Assembly (NCBI GenBank): GCA_020137815.1
Contig: CM035355.1
Coordinates: 4,450,520-4,514,519 of the forward strand
DNA length: 64,000 nucleotides
Origin: Hormiphora californensis
Lineage: Eukaryota; Ctenophora; Tentaculata; Cydippida; Pleurobrachiidae
Direction of reading: 5' to 3'
Part shown: positions 14,080 to 25,719 of the stretch, piece by piece
Numbering within the stretch: the stretch's first letter is position 1
How the letters are laid out: every line of letters begins with the position of its first letter
Notes under the pieces: model-generated
What the model saw: the letters and a program-made list of their open reading frames with translations, nothing else
Told to the model about the DNA's origin: nothing
The model's database searches: none
Program-made: the position numbers and the translations under genes

Positions 14080-14990
14080 AGGGTTTTTAGTATACCGCTC
14101 AGTCCAGACAGGGCTGGATCATTGACATGAGTCCAACACTGCCCAGATTCAGAGCGGTACACCAAGGTTGCTAATATCCTGACTCACTTAGAACAAAATA
14201 GACACATCTACTGATTATATACTCCAAAAATTGAAAAAAGCCTAAGGAAAAACGGGACACATAAACTTCTGGAAAACAACTTGTTAGCTGAAATTAAATA
14301 ACAGACTATAAATCGAGATAAAGAAACAAAGCCAGTAGCCCTCATGCTACAAATAAATTGGTTGATTATAACATAAATAAATCAGCTCGACCCATATAAA
14401 ATGGGGGCCTAAAAAATATGAGGCAGCACGCCAAAGAGACATTGAACTGGAGACCAAGTAGCATGTACAGCGTGTAAACGGAGTTGTAACCATAGCCAAC
14501 TTGGAACAGTTCCAGGTGACAGGTACAGAGCGAGACACAGTCAGCACCGGGAAGAAAGCAAGAGGAGGAGGAAAAATCACAGAGGAACAGACAAGAAATT
14601 GTAAACTGTACGCAAATGAGTTTTAATTTAATAAATGACTTTGGGGCCAAAGACACGACGAGCTAAATGACGATACTCAACTTCCCACTAACTGACACGA
14701 TCAAACAATTAAAGAGCACGTTTACCTTGAACCTTCTTTACCTTGTTTAACCATCTGAGTTTACTCTTTGTACGGATTGGATCGGTTCGTTTCCCGCAAC
14801 GCCCCTGCAACCCTTCCCCCCACACTACACCCACCCGAAACAGTGGTAGCAGTGAAGTGTACAACCGATGCCGTCTGATATTCAACCACCGTCGACGATA
14901 CTCCGGGATACTCAACTTCCCACTAACTGACGCGATCAAACAATTAAAGAGCACAAAGTGCTGGTATCACTTACGCTAACGGGTATCGGG
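12926..14990. repeat. Triplicated ~100-bp dispersed repeat block
   Basis: A block containing GCTCGACCCATATAAAATGG and then GGCAGCACGCCAAAG occurs at about 12,926-13,031, 13,769-13,876 and 14,346-14,432. A second block containing CGATCAAACAATTAAAGAGC occurs at about 13,926, 14,697 and 14,933. These look like fragments of one mobile element inserted or rearranged several times. An (ATA)n tract is at 14,050-14,080. Confidence 0.7.
13567..13740 (+). CDS. Small ORF, unknown
   Basis: A 57-residue ORF within the repeat block, with a balanced composition (for example NEVNKAIELSGDQVACIKKA) and an ordinary stop. A fragment of it (the phrase around GAGACCAAGTAGCATGTA) recurs at 14,450, so it is probably a remnant of a repeated element gene. 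No family recognised. Confidence 0.2.
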   Translation: MMLSNNDVKRIEDEMTKLMYPNEVNKAIELSGDQVACIKKALEKVYVLTTLKTGKLI

Positions 14991-15070
14991 TATTATAATG
15001 TGATAATTTATAACTTAAATAAATAAACTAAGGGTCGAAGCAACCATTCCTCCGCCGTTATTATCTTAAG

Positions 15071-18000
15071 CAGGGTGTGAACTGCATGTCGTGTTTGCTA
15101 GTCGCGAGCGCGCTTGCGAGACAAGCAAACACGTCAAGGTTCATTAACAAGCATGCTGCTCAGTCATTTTAGATTTAATACACAATGTAAGGATACCATG
15201 TAATAGGTGAGACTCTTGCCGTCACCCTCGTTCAAGTCCCGTGAAAAACGGAGCAGTACACGCAAACTGATGCCCATTTTCCTCGCGTGACCCCGATTCA
15301 GCAGTTTGAGACACCAACTCTTTAGGGGGCCATATCTCAGGAACCAGACAAGATAGGAAAAATCGCCGTCTAACGAGGCGTACAGTTTTTAATCTAGTTT
15401 ACCACTGTACCGGCCGTTTCACTCTCCGACCTAAAACAAAAATCACAACCCCACAAAACTTCAAAATAATGAAATTCGCATCTCGCATGTCGTGTTGCAT
15501 GTCGTGTTGCATGTCGTGTCATGTTATTGACGCGCTCGCGTTCAACTCTCACACAGCAGCTGCAGAACATGGCGGGAAACATCGAGGAGTAGAGAGAGGG
15601 TCGGTGCCGAATCAAATATTTCTTGATCTTGATCTACTCCATCTCTCAGCTATCCTACCCCTCATCAACTCGATCTCTCAGCTACCCTACCCCTCATCTA
15701 CTCCATCTTTCAGCTACCCTACCCCTCATCTACTCCATCTTTCAGCTACCCTACCCCTTATCTAGTCCATCTCTCAGCTACCCTACTCCTCATCTACTCC
15801 ATCTCTCAGCTTCCCTATTAGGGAAGCATAGAGATGGAAACGATTAGGGGTAGGGAATCCCTATCCATAATCGTTTCCATCTCTATGCTTCCCTAGCCCT
15901 CATCAACTCCATCTTTCAGCTACCCTACTCCTCATCTACTCCATCTCTCAGCTACCCTACCTCCCATTTACTCCATCTCTCAGCTACCCTACCTCCCATT
16001 TACTCCATCTCTCAGCTTCCCTACCTCCCATTTACTCCATCTCTCAGCTTACCTACCTCCCATTTACTCCATATCTCAGCTTCCCTACCTGCCATTTACT
16101 CCATCTTTCAGATACCCTACCTCCCATTTACTCCATCTCTCAGCTTACCTACCTCCCATTTACTCCATCTCTCAGCTTCCCTACCTCCCATTTACTCCAT
16201 CTCTCAGCTTCCCTACCTCCCATTCACTCCATCTCTCAGCTACCCAACCTCCCATTCACTCCATCTATCAGCTACCCTACCTTCCATTTACTCCATCTCT
16301 CAGCTTCCCTACCTCCCATTTACTCCATCTCTCAGCTTCCCTACCTCCCATTTACTCCATCTCTCAGCTTACCTACCTCCCATTTACTCCATATCTCAGC
16401 TTCCCTACCTGCCATTTACTCCATCTTTCAGATACCCTACCTCCCATTTACTCCATCTCTCAGCTTACCTACCTCCCATTTACTCCATCTCTCAGCTTCC
16501 CTACCTCCCATTTACTCCATCTCTCAGCTACCCAACCTCCCATTCACTCCATCTATCAGCTACCCTACCTCCCATTTACTCCATCTCTCAGCTTCCCTAC
16601 CTCCCATTTACTCCATCCCTCAGCTTCCCTACCTCCCATTTACTCCATCCCTGCCTCCCATTTACTCCATCTCTCAGCTACCCTACCTCCTATTCACTCC
16701 ATCTCTCAGCTACCCTACCACCCATTTACTCCATCTCTCAGCTTCCCTACCTCCCATTTACTCCATCTCTCAGCTTCCCTACCTCCCATTTACTCCATCT
16801 CTCAGCTTCCCTACCTCCCATTTACTCCATCTCTCATTTATCCTAACATTCCTACCCCTGAGAGATGGAGTAAATGGAAGGTAGGGAAGCTGAGAGATGG
16901 AGTAAATGGGAGGTAGGGAAGCTGAGAGATGGGGTAAATGGGAGGTAGGAAAGCTGAGAGATGGAGTAAATGGGTGGTAGGGTAGCTGAGAGATAGAGTA
17001 AATGGGAGGTAGGGAAGCTGAGGGATGGAGTAAATGGGAGGTAGGGAAGCTGAGAGATGGAGTAAATGGGAGGTAGGTAAGCTGAGAGATGGAGTAAATG
17101 GGAGGTAGGGTAGCTGAGAGATGGAGTAAATGGGAGGTAGGGTAGCTGAGAGATGGAGTAAATGGGAGGTAGGGAAGCTGAGAGATGGAGTAAATGGGAG
17201 GTAGGGTAGCTGAGAGATGGAGTAAATGGGAGGTAGGGAAGCTGAGAGATGGAGTAAATGGAAGGTAAGGTAGCTGAGAGATGGAGTAAATGGGAGGTAG
17301 GGAAGCTGAGAGATGGAGTAAATGGGAGGTAGGGTAGCTGAGTGATGGAGTAAATGGGAGGTAGGGAAGCTGAGAGATGGAGTAAATGGGAGGTAGGGTA
17401 GCTGAGAGATGGAGTAAATGGGAGGTAGGGAAGCTGAGAAATGGAGTAAATGGGAGGTAGGGTAGCTGAGAGATGGAGTAAATGGGAGGTAGGGTAGCTG
17501 AGGGATGGAGTAAATGGGAGGTAGGGAAGCTGAGAGATGGAGTAAATGGAAGGTAGGTAAGCTGAGAGATGGAGTAAATGGGAGGTAGGGTATCTGAGAG
17601 ATGGAGTAAATGGGAGGTAGGTAAGCTGAGATATGGAGTAAATGGGAGGTAGGTAAGCTGAGAGATGGAGTAAATGGGAGGTAGGGAAGCTGAGAGATGG
17701 AGTAAATGGGAGGTAGGGTAGCTGAGAGATGGAGTAAATGGGAGGTAGGGTAGCTGAGAGATGGAGTAGATGAGGAGTAGGGTAGCGGAGAGATGGACTA
17801 GATTAGGGGTAGGGTAGCTGAAAGATGGAGTTGATGAGGGCTAGGGAAGCATAGAGATGGAAACGATTATGGATAGGGATTCCCTACCCCTAATCGTTTC
17901 CATCTCTGAGAGATGGAGTAGATGAGGAGTAGGGTAGCTGAGAGATGGACTAGATAAGGGGTAGGGTAGCTGAAAGATGGAGTAGATGAGGGGTAGGGTA

Positions 18001-18644
18001 GCTGAAAGATGGAGTAGATGAGGGGTAGGGTAGCTGAGAGATCGAGTTGATGAGGGGTAGGATAGCTGAGAGATGGAGTAGATCAAGATCAAGAAATATT
18101 TGATTCGGCACCGACCCTCTCTCTACTCCTCGATGTTTCCCGCCATGTTCTGCAGCTGCTGTGTGAGAGTTGAACGCGAGCGCGTCAATAACATGACACG
18201 ACATGCAACACGACATGCAACACGACATGCGAGATGCGAATTTCATTATTTTGAAGTTTTGTGGGGTTGCGATTTTTGTTTTAGGTCGGAGAGTGAAACG
18301 GCCGGTACAGTGGTAAACTAGATTAAAAACTGTACGCCTCGTTAGACGGCGATTTTTCCTATCTTGTCTGGTTCCTGAGATATGGCCCCCTAAAGAGTTG
18401 GTGTCTCAAACTGCTGAATCGGGGTCACGCGAGGAAAATGGGCATCAGTTTGCGTGTACTGCTCCGTTTTTCACGGGACTTGAACGAGGGTGACGGCAAG
18501 AGTCTCACCTATTACATGGTATCCTTACATTGTGTATTAAATCTAAAATGACTGAGCAGCATGCTTGTTAATGAACCTTGACGTGTTTGCTTGTCTCGCA
18601 AGCGCGCTCGCGACTAGCAAACACGACATGCAGTTCACACCCTG
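15071..18644. mobile_element. Giant fold-back element (3.57 kb palindrome)
   Basis: Terminal sequence CAGGGTGTGAACTGCATG at 15,071 and its reverse complement at 18,644, flanked by the direct repeat TTAAG (15,066-15,070 and 18,645-18,649), which looks like a 5-bp target duplication. Arms of about 1.7 kb meet near 16,855. Outer parts (about 560 bp) are essentially identical. Inner parts are a 32-bp minisatellite (CCATTTACTCCATCTCTCAG plus CTTCCCTACCTC) of about 28 imperfect units per arm. Smaller palindromes sit at about 15,823-15,897 and 17,840-17,907. No transposase is encoded. The layout is like Foldback (FB/TFB) elements with internally repetitive long inverted repeats; the superfamily cannot be assigned. 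Confidence 0.85.
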
Positions 18645-19017
18645 TTAAGGATGAGAAAAGGAACTGTTTGCCTACTGTGTGCCCTGAACAGCATGTAACA
18701 AAGTATATTGATGTTAGCGCGGGGAGGACTAAAAAAAGAAAAAAAAAAGCATATTGTTCAATCAGTAAACATTATCATTTTAAAAAGGTTCATGTTGATC
18801 GAGAAGAACTTCCGAAACCCTATAAATATATATATATATATATAAAATATACTTTAGTAACGTATCTATAATAGAATTGTATGCCATGGGAACCCCCTCT
18901 CTCCTAGTTAGAAAATCAGTACCCACGCAGGTACTTCGGGGGAGAAGGGAGGGGATAGAAACTACCAGCTTTGTGTAGATCTGTGGTATCATGACACAGT
19001 ATGTATATATTACATAC

Positions 19018-21925
19018 CTGAGTGGCACTGTAAGCATCGTTTAGAAGACCCTGTATGGACGCCTGCAGTTTGAGGTAGCTGCTGGATTTTGTAGCACCTA
19101 GGAGATCCGTTACACGGTCACACGGAACAACACCCGCTATATCCAGGATATCCTGAAAAGGGGGGAGGACGTTTATTCGTCATATAGAATGGTGTTTTTA
19201 GGAGCTGGGGAGGTTGATTGGTCGTATAAAGTGTTGTTTGTGGGGGGGGGGGATCTGATGTTGTTTGGCACAAGGGAAGTAACATTAAACTGGGACATTA
19301 GAATGAGTCATGAACCAAATCTTCCTCCACCCCTTACTCAACAAGTGTTACCTGGGGTCAGGAACCGACCGAATTAGGAAATACTGGTCCCTGATTGGCT
19401 GATAACCAGTCACGTGACCTAAATAACGAGTTCTGATTGGTTGTTTACTTGTGTCGGTCGGTTCTTACCTGGGGTTTAATGGAAGAGTCGGCTCTAAGTC
19501 GGGCACAACTCTGAAGATAGGTGATGGCTTTCCGCAGATCCCCACCACTCACTTGTCGTACCGTGTCTAACACCTAGCCGTGATATATATTATCTCATAA
19601 TATAGGGCCAAGAAAGAGCTACAATATCATCTCATAATATGGACAAAGAGATGGAATATGAGAGTAGCATCATAGCGCTGGCAAGCGCCCGGGGCCCAAT
19701 CCTCCCTCCCCCAACCATCCTTCCCTTAAAAATGTCCATTTTCCAAGCATTCTTGCTTCCATTGAATGGAAAATCGAAATTGCGAAAAAAAAAATTTTTG
19801 AATTTTTTGAAAATTTTTGTAAATTTTGACAGCGCTACTATACTTATTGTCTGAAATCGGCGATTTCAACTTAGTTTTAGACAACCTTCTCGTTGTCCTA
19901 CGAACATGCCGCTTGGTAGTTCGTGTTGCCTTGACACCTAGAGCACACGTTTAAAATTTCATGCAAATCGGAGTTACGGTTTTTGCGCTACAGATGGTCG
20001 TATTTTAGACAAAATGTCCGTTTTTAGCGTGACGAACCACCGTAAAGTAACGACTTTTTTGCGTACACGATGGAGGCCACAGTTTTAAAGCTATCACCAT
20101 GAAACTTTGGGAGTCGGTAGGTCTAGTGGTGTACCTTGTATTAAAGCTTGGACAGAGAAAACGGACAGTCATAACAAAAGTTATGACTGTCTTAAGTTTT
20201 CTTTGGCGTCTAAGACAGCCTTCCCGTCGTTCTACGAATACACCGCTTGGTACGTAATGTTGCCTTGACATCTTGAACACCCGATCAAAATTTCAAGCAA
20301 ATCCGAGTTACGGTTCTTCATTTACGGGCATCTGACTGTATTAAGATTTAAGACGATTTTCAAAAAAACCCAGAAAAGAGCAAATTAAACTATAAATCAT
20401 GATTTTATCATATATATTTTGCCAACGTAGGTCAACTGCTGTATTTTCAGGTATAATTGGTAGTCATATCTAGATTTATGACTGTCTTAAATTTAAGACG
20501 ATTTGAAAAACACCTAGAAAGAAGCGATTCAGAGTCTAAATTAACATTGGATCAGATTTATGTTATAAAATTAGGTTTACTGCCGCATTTTCAAATATAA
20601 TTGGTAGTCATATCTAGAGTTATGACTGTCTTAAATATAAGACGATTTTAAAAACCATTGAGAAAAGAGCGAATTAGTGCGTAGAACCTGATTGTATCAG
20701 ATATATCTGATTATCAATGCTTATCCGTGATCATTATCCGTGAATAATAATCAAAATCATAGAATAATCGCGGAGAACCAATCGCGGATATAATCAATCG
20801 CTGATAACTAATAGAAATTGTAATCGTGCATAACTAATCACGATAACTTATCGTAAATAAGTAATGTAGTAAGTAGTAACCATTTGCGGGTAGCTATTAG
20901 CTAATCGCAGATAGCTAAGATCGCGATAACTGATTGCGATATCTTATAATTACGGATTCGTGATCAGTTATCTGCGATTGCAGTTGTCTACGATTACTAT
21001 CATATTAGTGATTCGCAATTGATGTCCGATATTGGATATCTAATCTATATCTGCGATTGTAATTAGGCTACTTACAATTGTAAAAGTCCGTGAATCCCCA
21101 ATCCGCGTTTATTAAGAATTACAAAATGCATGTCATAGTATTAGTATAACAAAATGCCTGATACTAGATCCAAAAACCAAACAAGTTTGGTGGATAGCCG
21201 GGGCCGCAGAATAGAAATTAAAAAACGTGCGAAAGTTTTGATACATGAACTTTCGGGGCCTGGGGTGCTGTTAAATTCGCGTTTCCATGATAGTCAGCCG
21301 TTCTTTCAAAACACACTATTATTCTGTAAAACAGACTCTGAAACGACCCACTGTGTGCAGTATATTATACGTGATATGTGTGGAGCTGTATGTATGATAA
21401 TGTGGAATCAAAAATAATGATAACTTGCAATCATTGCGATAGTTTTCCTGGCGTATAGTTTGAAAATGTTGCTGGTTATAATCATGGAAACGCGAATTTA
21501 ACAGCACCCCAGGCCCCGAAAGTTCATGTATCAAAACTTTCGCACGTTTTTTAATTTCTATTCTGCGGCCCCGGCTATCCACCAAACTTGTTTGGTTTTT
21601 GGATCTAGTTGCATATATTAATTGTTAAAGTGATCTGTAAAATGTTCAAAGGAGGCCTTTGGACATTAATTAATGGATGGCAAATGGTTATTATTAGAAT
21701 CTCCAGATGAAGGAGGCCTTTGAACTGTTTATGGATCACCTTTACTATCGTGACTACACAAATCTATTTAATATTGTTGTAGTGGGGGGGGGGGGGGTAA
21801 ATACCTCATCATCACACTGTATTCCTTCCTGTGTACAAATGAACCTGAGACGTTCATCCAAGACTATAGTATCCAGGGGCTTGAACCGGAACTTGGCACA
21901 ACGAGACGTTATGGGGGCAATTATC

Positions 21926-21962
<37 letters not shown>

Positions 21963-21969
21963 TGGGTGA

Positions 21970-22058
<89 letters not shown>

Positions 22059-25000
22059 GATGCATCATGTTTGACAATATAATGACGTACAATACGAAGA
22101 AATATTGCAATATTTCTTCGTATTGTGGCCTGGAGGGATGGTTGAATAAATCATAGTATTTTAAAGAGCGTGTCCCAGCTCTAGTATATTATGTAGGTTG
22201 CAATGTACATTGTGTTCTTCCTATAGACAATTGTTTAGTAAATTGTTCTACATTTTAATTGTTTACAGCCTGTAAATTGTATTTAATTGTTTACAGCCTG
22301 TAAATTGTATTTAATTGTTTACAGCCTGTAAATTGTATTTAATTGTTTACAGCCTGTAAATTGTTCTACATTTTAATGCATTGTCTATACCAGCGAGCAG
22401 AATGGAGACAATAGATCATGGTCGTATGTACACATGTGTGCACACCCCTCTGTGTGTGTATGTATTACATTGATTGTTGCACTACCCTCTCTCATTGATT
22501 ATGTCTCCCGGTGTTCTTGTCTCGCTCGAGACCCTCTCTCACCGCCCCCTTGTTGTGCCTCCCACTTCCAATCCACAGCTGCTTCATGGTTCAGCGTGAC
22601 CAGATCACCGCCCCCTTGCAAAAAAAGAACATACACAGTCGGACCCCGATATAATACACCAGGGGCAAGACCGTTTCCCTAGCTGAGTGTCCCGGTAAAT
22701 CGGGATCCGATATCTGTACTATGTTCTCTCCACCCGGCATCCATTATGTTGTTGTGTTCTTTACTAAATAGAGCCCATTCTAACCTTGTTCTAACCCTCC
22801 TTTACATTTGTAAATGATCTCGTGAAAATGGGGTCGAGCTAGCCCATTCTAACCCCCTAACCTTCCATATTCTAGACACAGTTGAAAGTAGCCTCTTGAA
22901 TAAAACAACTTTGATCAACACCCGATCTACATTATCCACAATGCTCCACAACTGCGGTACTTTTGAAGCAATGATATGTACAGAGTCTACCGGTATCCTA
23001 CCTACTATAAAAATGAAGGCAGCAAGATGGCGGACTGTTCTTCATCTGAGTTACAGATTTCTATTATTTATGGGTGCCGTCCTAGTGTTAACCTCAGGTT
23101 ATGGGGTCTTGTTTTGGACTTTGGTTTGACCTAATCAATGATGGTTTGAAGGGGCTGACGGACGGCCTGATCAATATTGACAGTTCTTCCTTTACATTTA
23201 TCAAGAAAAGAGAGGGGGTCGAACAAGGCAAGGCAGTTTGACATGTTGGATGATTTCAGCAGGGGGGGACCATGGACACTGTAGCTACGTGTTCAAGGCT
23301 CCGGGGAGCTTGCCAGCGCTGTGATTACCTGCTGACATAGTTGCAAATCAGACAGAATCGAGTTGTCTTGGTAAATCGTTCCATGGTACGACGTAGAGCA
23401 CTTTGTGCAGCATCCGTCATTGAGTCCGCCTCATCCAGGACAACCAACTGAGAAGGGGGGCATTGTGAGAGGGGGGGGGCATTGTGAGAGGTGTCAGCTG
23501 CTGTCCAACTGAGGACAAGGGAGAGGAATGAGAATTGGTATTGTGGAGGGATTGTGAGATCTGTCAGCCAGTGAGAAGAAGGGATGGGGAACTATAACTA
23601 GCTTTAGAGGAGTTGGGGCCGAGACTGCTGGAGGTGATGAAGTCAGATTATGTGTCACCCCCCCTCCCACCCTGCCCAGAGTCAAGTTTCACCCCTGTAC
23701 CTTGATTGCGGGTATCTTGACGCCGTTCACAGTTTTAGCGTTCACTGCAATTTGAGCAAATGTCTTGATCTTCACTCGTACCACCTGGACAAAACGGGGG
23801 TTCAATTATTTTGTACCGTGAAACTCTGGTGTGTGCTATGAAGACTTTGGTCTTTGGTTTGAATTTATATTCCATGTTATATTATGTGTGAATTGTTTTA
23901 GGGTCAGCACACACCAAAGTTAAAATTAAAATTAAAATTTGACGTTTTTGGTCGTAACTCTGCCAATTCTTGATAAAATTGCTTCATTTAGGGCTTGTTG
24001 GAAAGAGGGCATCGAGCCCGATCTAAACAGCCCAAGAAACTCGAAATCCGCACAAATTGCGCGGCGTTACAGTGCAAAATGTGTGCGTTAAAATTTTAGA
24101 GATTTTAACGCACACATTATGCGCCTTATCGCCACGCACTTTGCACCGATTTTCAGTTTCTCGAGCTCTACAGAACAAGCTCGATGCCCTCTTTCCAACA
24201 AGCCCTAAATGAAGCAATTTTGTCAAGAAATGACAGAGTTATGACCAAAAACGTCAAATTTTAATTTTAATTTTAACTTTGGTGTGTGCTGACCCTAACT
24301 CAGGAATCATCAGAAGAATTTGAAAATGAGCTTTTTGATAATATGAGTTTTAACGCTTGAAAGCAGTTACCATAATAACATGTCGTAATTTTATTTGATC
24401 TTTGTGTGTGGCTTGAAATGACAAAATGACAACTAATCATCCCGTGACATGTTTCCTTTCATTACTCATGAATCTAAAATGATAAAATGACAACTAATTA
24501 TCCCGTGACATGTTTCCCTTCAAAATTATATCAGTTGTCACATCAGTTGCCCCCCCCCCCATTGTGTAACACGTCATTTCGATAGTGAATTGTATGGTGC
24601 AATATCAATACTAAAGGGAGGGTTAGAATGTATAACTAATCAATACCTGGATTCCCCTTTCATCGGAAGCATTCAACTCCAAAACTCGGCTGGAGTACTC
24701 TCCGCCAAACATCTGGCGTGCCAGGGCAAGGATTGTGGAGGTTTTACCGGTACCGGGCGGGCCGTAGAACAAGAAATTAGGGATATCACCACCGTCCAGG
24801 CATCTCTTTAGCACCGAAACCACCTGGAAATAGATTATAGTGGAATCAAGAGGGAAGGGATTAGATTTAAGAGTTGCAAAACCTAAAATACCGGATAGTA
24901 TGAAACTCTCAATGCCCGACCTCATCCCACCATATTCTTCTTAGTACCAGACATCAACCAACCTCAACACAAATCATGCCACCTCATCCCACCCCATACC

Positions 25001-25360
25001 ACCCCATACCACATCATGCCACCTCATCTCACCTCATCCCTCACCCCATATCACCTCATTCTACCTCGACCCACCCCATATCACCTCATTCTACCTCACC
25101 CCACCTCATTCTACCTCACCCCACCCCATACCACCTCATAAGTTACCTCATTCTACCTCGTCCCACCTCATGCCACCTCATGCCACCTCATCCCTTACCT
25201 CATCCTGATGACTGACATCATTAACAGTTCTGGGTCGGTACTTCTCCACCCAGGGCACATTCTTGGGGGCAGTCTCTCCTGTAGTAGTGGTGGTAGTACT
25301 AGCTGCCGGGGTCTGCTGCTTGGGTCTGGCACCACTTCCCCCTTTTATAAAGGCGTGCAT
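19018..25360 (-). CDS. RFC4: Replication factor C subunit 4 (clamp loader)
   Basis: An AAA+ subunit of the RFC complex that loads PCNA onto primed DNA. Seven exons are readable with GT-AG borders: 25,199-25,360 (start, MHAFIKGG), 24,647-24,823, 23,701-23,784, 23,329-23,447, 21,805-21,925, 19,469-19,573 and 19,018-19,152. The joined frame gives about 301 residues with no frameshift. Motifs include VPWVEKYRP (RFC box), Walker [20 protein letters not shown], Walker [10 protein letters not shown], arginine-finger region [10 protein letters not shown] and sensor-2 region [13 protein letters not shown]. The animal protein is about 360 residues. The last ~58 residues (helical collar end) were not found; the next sequence downstream is unique spacer and then the 3.57-kb palindrome, so the final exon may be displaced or lost. 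Transposons occupy several introns. Confidence 0.93.
19359..19467. mobile_element. 109-bp hAT-type MITE at RFC4 splice donor
   Basis: Same size and sequence family as 39,854-39,962 and 52,679-52,787. Flanked by the 8-bp duplication CCTGGGGT (19,351-19,358 and 19,468-19,475). Left end CAGGAACCGACCG. The right end is GGTTCTTA instead of the GGTTCCTG seen at 39.9 kb, which creates the RFC4 exon-6 splice donor on the minus strand (CAG|GTAAG). Confidence 0.8.
19669..21608 (+). mobile_element. Tagged-hairpin element, copy 3
   Basis: Lies in an RFC4 intron. Mini-hairpin GCGCT-GGCA-AGCGC at 19,675-19,688 is followed by the tag CCGGGGCC (19,689-19,696). The interior is AT-rich with repeated phrases such as TTATGACTGTCTTAA (about 20,180, 20,478, 20,620) and no ORF of interest. 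The 3' hairpin spans about 21,163-21,608. Arm 1 begins CCAAAAACCAAAC at 21,170 and has the tag at 21,198-21,205; arm 2 has GGCCCCGG at 21,567-21,574 and ends GTTTTTGGATCTAG. Each arm is about 125 bp and they match almost perfectly. Confidence 0.65.
21931..22054. repeat. (AG)n microsatellite at RFC4 exon-5 acceptor
   Basis: On the RFC4 sense (minus) strand this is a (CT)n tract ending directly in CTCTCAG, the acceptor of exon 5 (21,805-21,925). The microsatellite therefore serves as the polypyrimidine tract. Confidence 0.9.
22257..22375. repeat. 28-bp tandem repeat, ~4 copies
   Basis: Unit contains TTGTTTACAGCCTGTAAATT, itself an imperfect palindrome (TTTACAG/CTGTAAA). It lies in an RFC4 intron. 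A perfect short palindrome around 22,090-22,125 precedes it. Confidence 0.9.
22636..22716. mobile_element. ~80-bp pogo/Tigger-like mini-MITE
   Basis: Begins CAGTCGGACCCCGAT and ends with the related inverse ...GGGATCCGATATCTG before TA. Same family as the better preserved copy at 27,379-27,460. RFC4 intron. Confidence 0.55.
23901..24295. mobile_element. 395-bp fold-back MITE in RFC4 intron
   Basis: Long inverted repeats of about 120 bp starting GGGTCAGCACACACCAAAGT, with the reverse complement ending at 24,295 and TA on both sides (23,899-23,900 and 24,296-24,297). No coding capacity. TA duplication suggests a Tc1/mariner-type source. Confidence 0.8.
24962..25197. repeat. CCACCTCAT-type short tandem repeat
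   Basis: Irregular array of CCACCTCAT/CCACCCCAT-like words filling the first RFC4 intron up to the exon-1 donor (AC at 25,197-25,198 on plus). Confidence 0.85.
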
Positions 25361-25719
25361 TCTACATACAGTGATTAGGATGATAATTAGGCAATCAATT
25401 AGGATGGTATTGAGATAGGTGAAGGGGATTACGGGGGGGGGGGGGGATTGCCATACTTGGTAGGTAGGTGGAGAGAATAAAAAAGAAAGGTATTTTAAAA
25501 CGAAGATTCAATTAAAATAAAGGTCTCACGCCACACACAAACAGCACAAAACGGTGCAAACACAAAATATATAACAATTTACTGTCTCTTTAGTCGTCCT
25601 TTTCACTACTACTGAAAAAGGAAATGTTATGATCGCCGAGTCGCCTGAAGAAACCACCCTGCCCTATTGATAGAAAAACACATTCCCAACCACGTAATAT
25701 TTAGTCGGTTGAAATACCG

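Noticed and set aside
15220-15250. GTTCAAGTCCCG, like a tRNA T-arm, inside the giant palindrome
   Set aside because: No A box or cloverleaf around it.
15394-18321. Identical ORFs on opposite strands (73, 98 aa)
   Set aside because: They arise from the two arms of one palindrome and show no protein family features.
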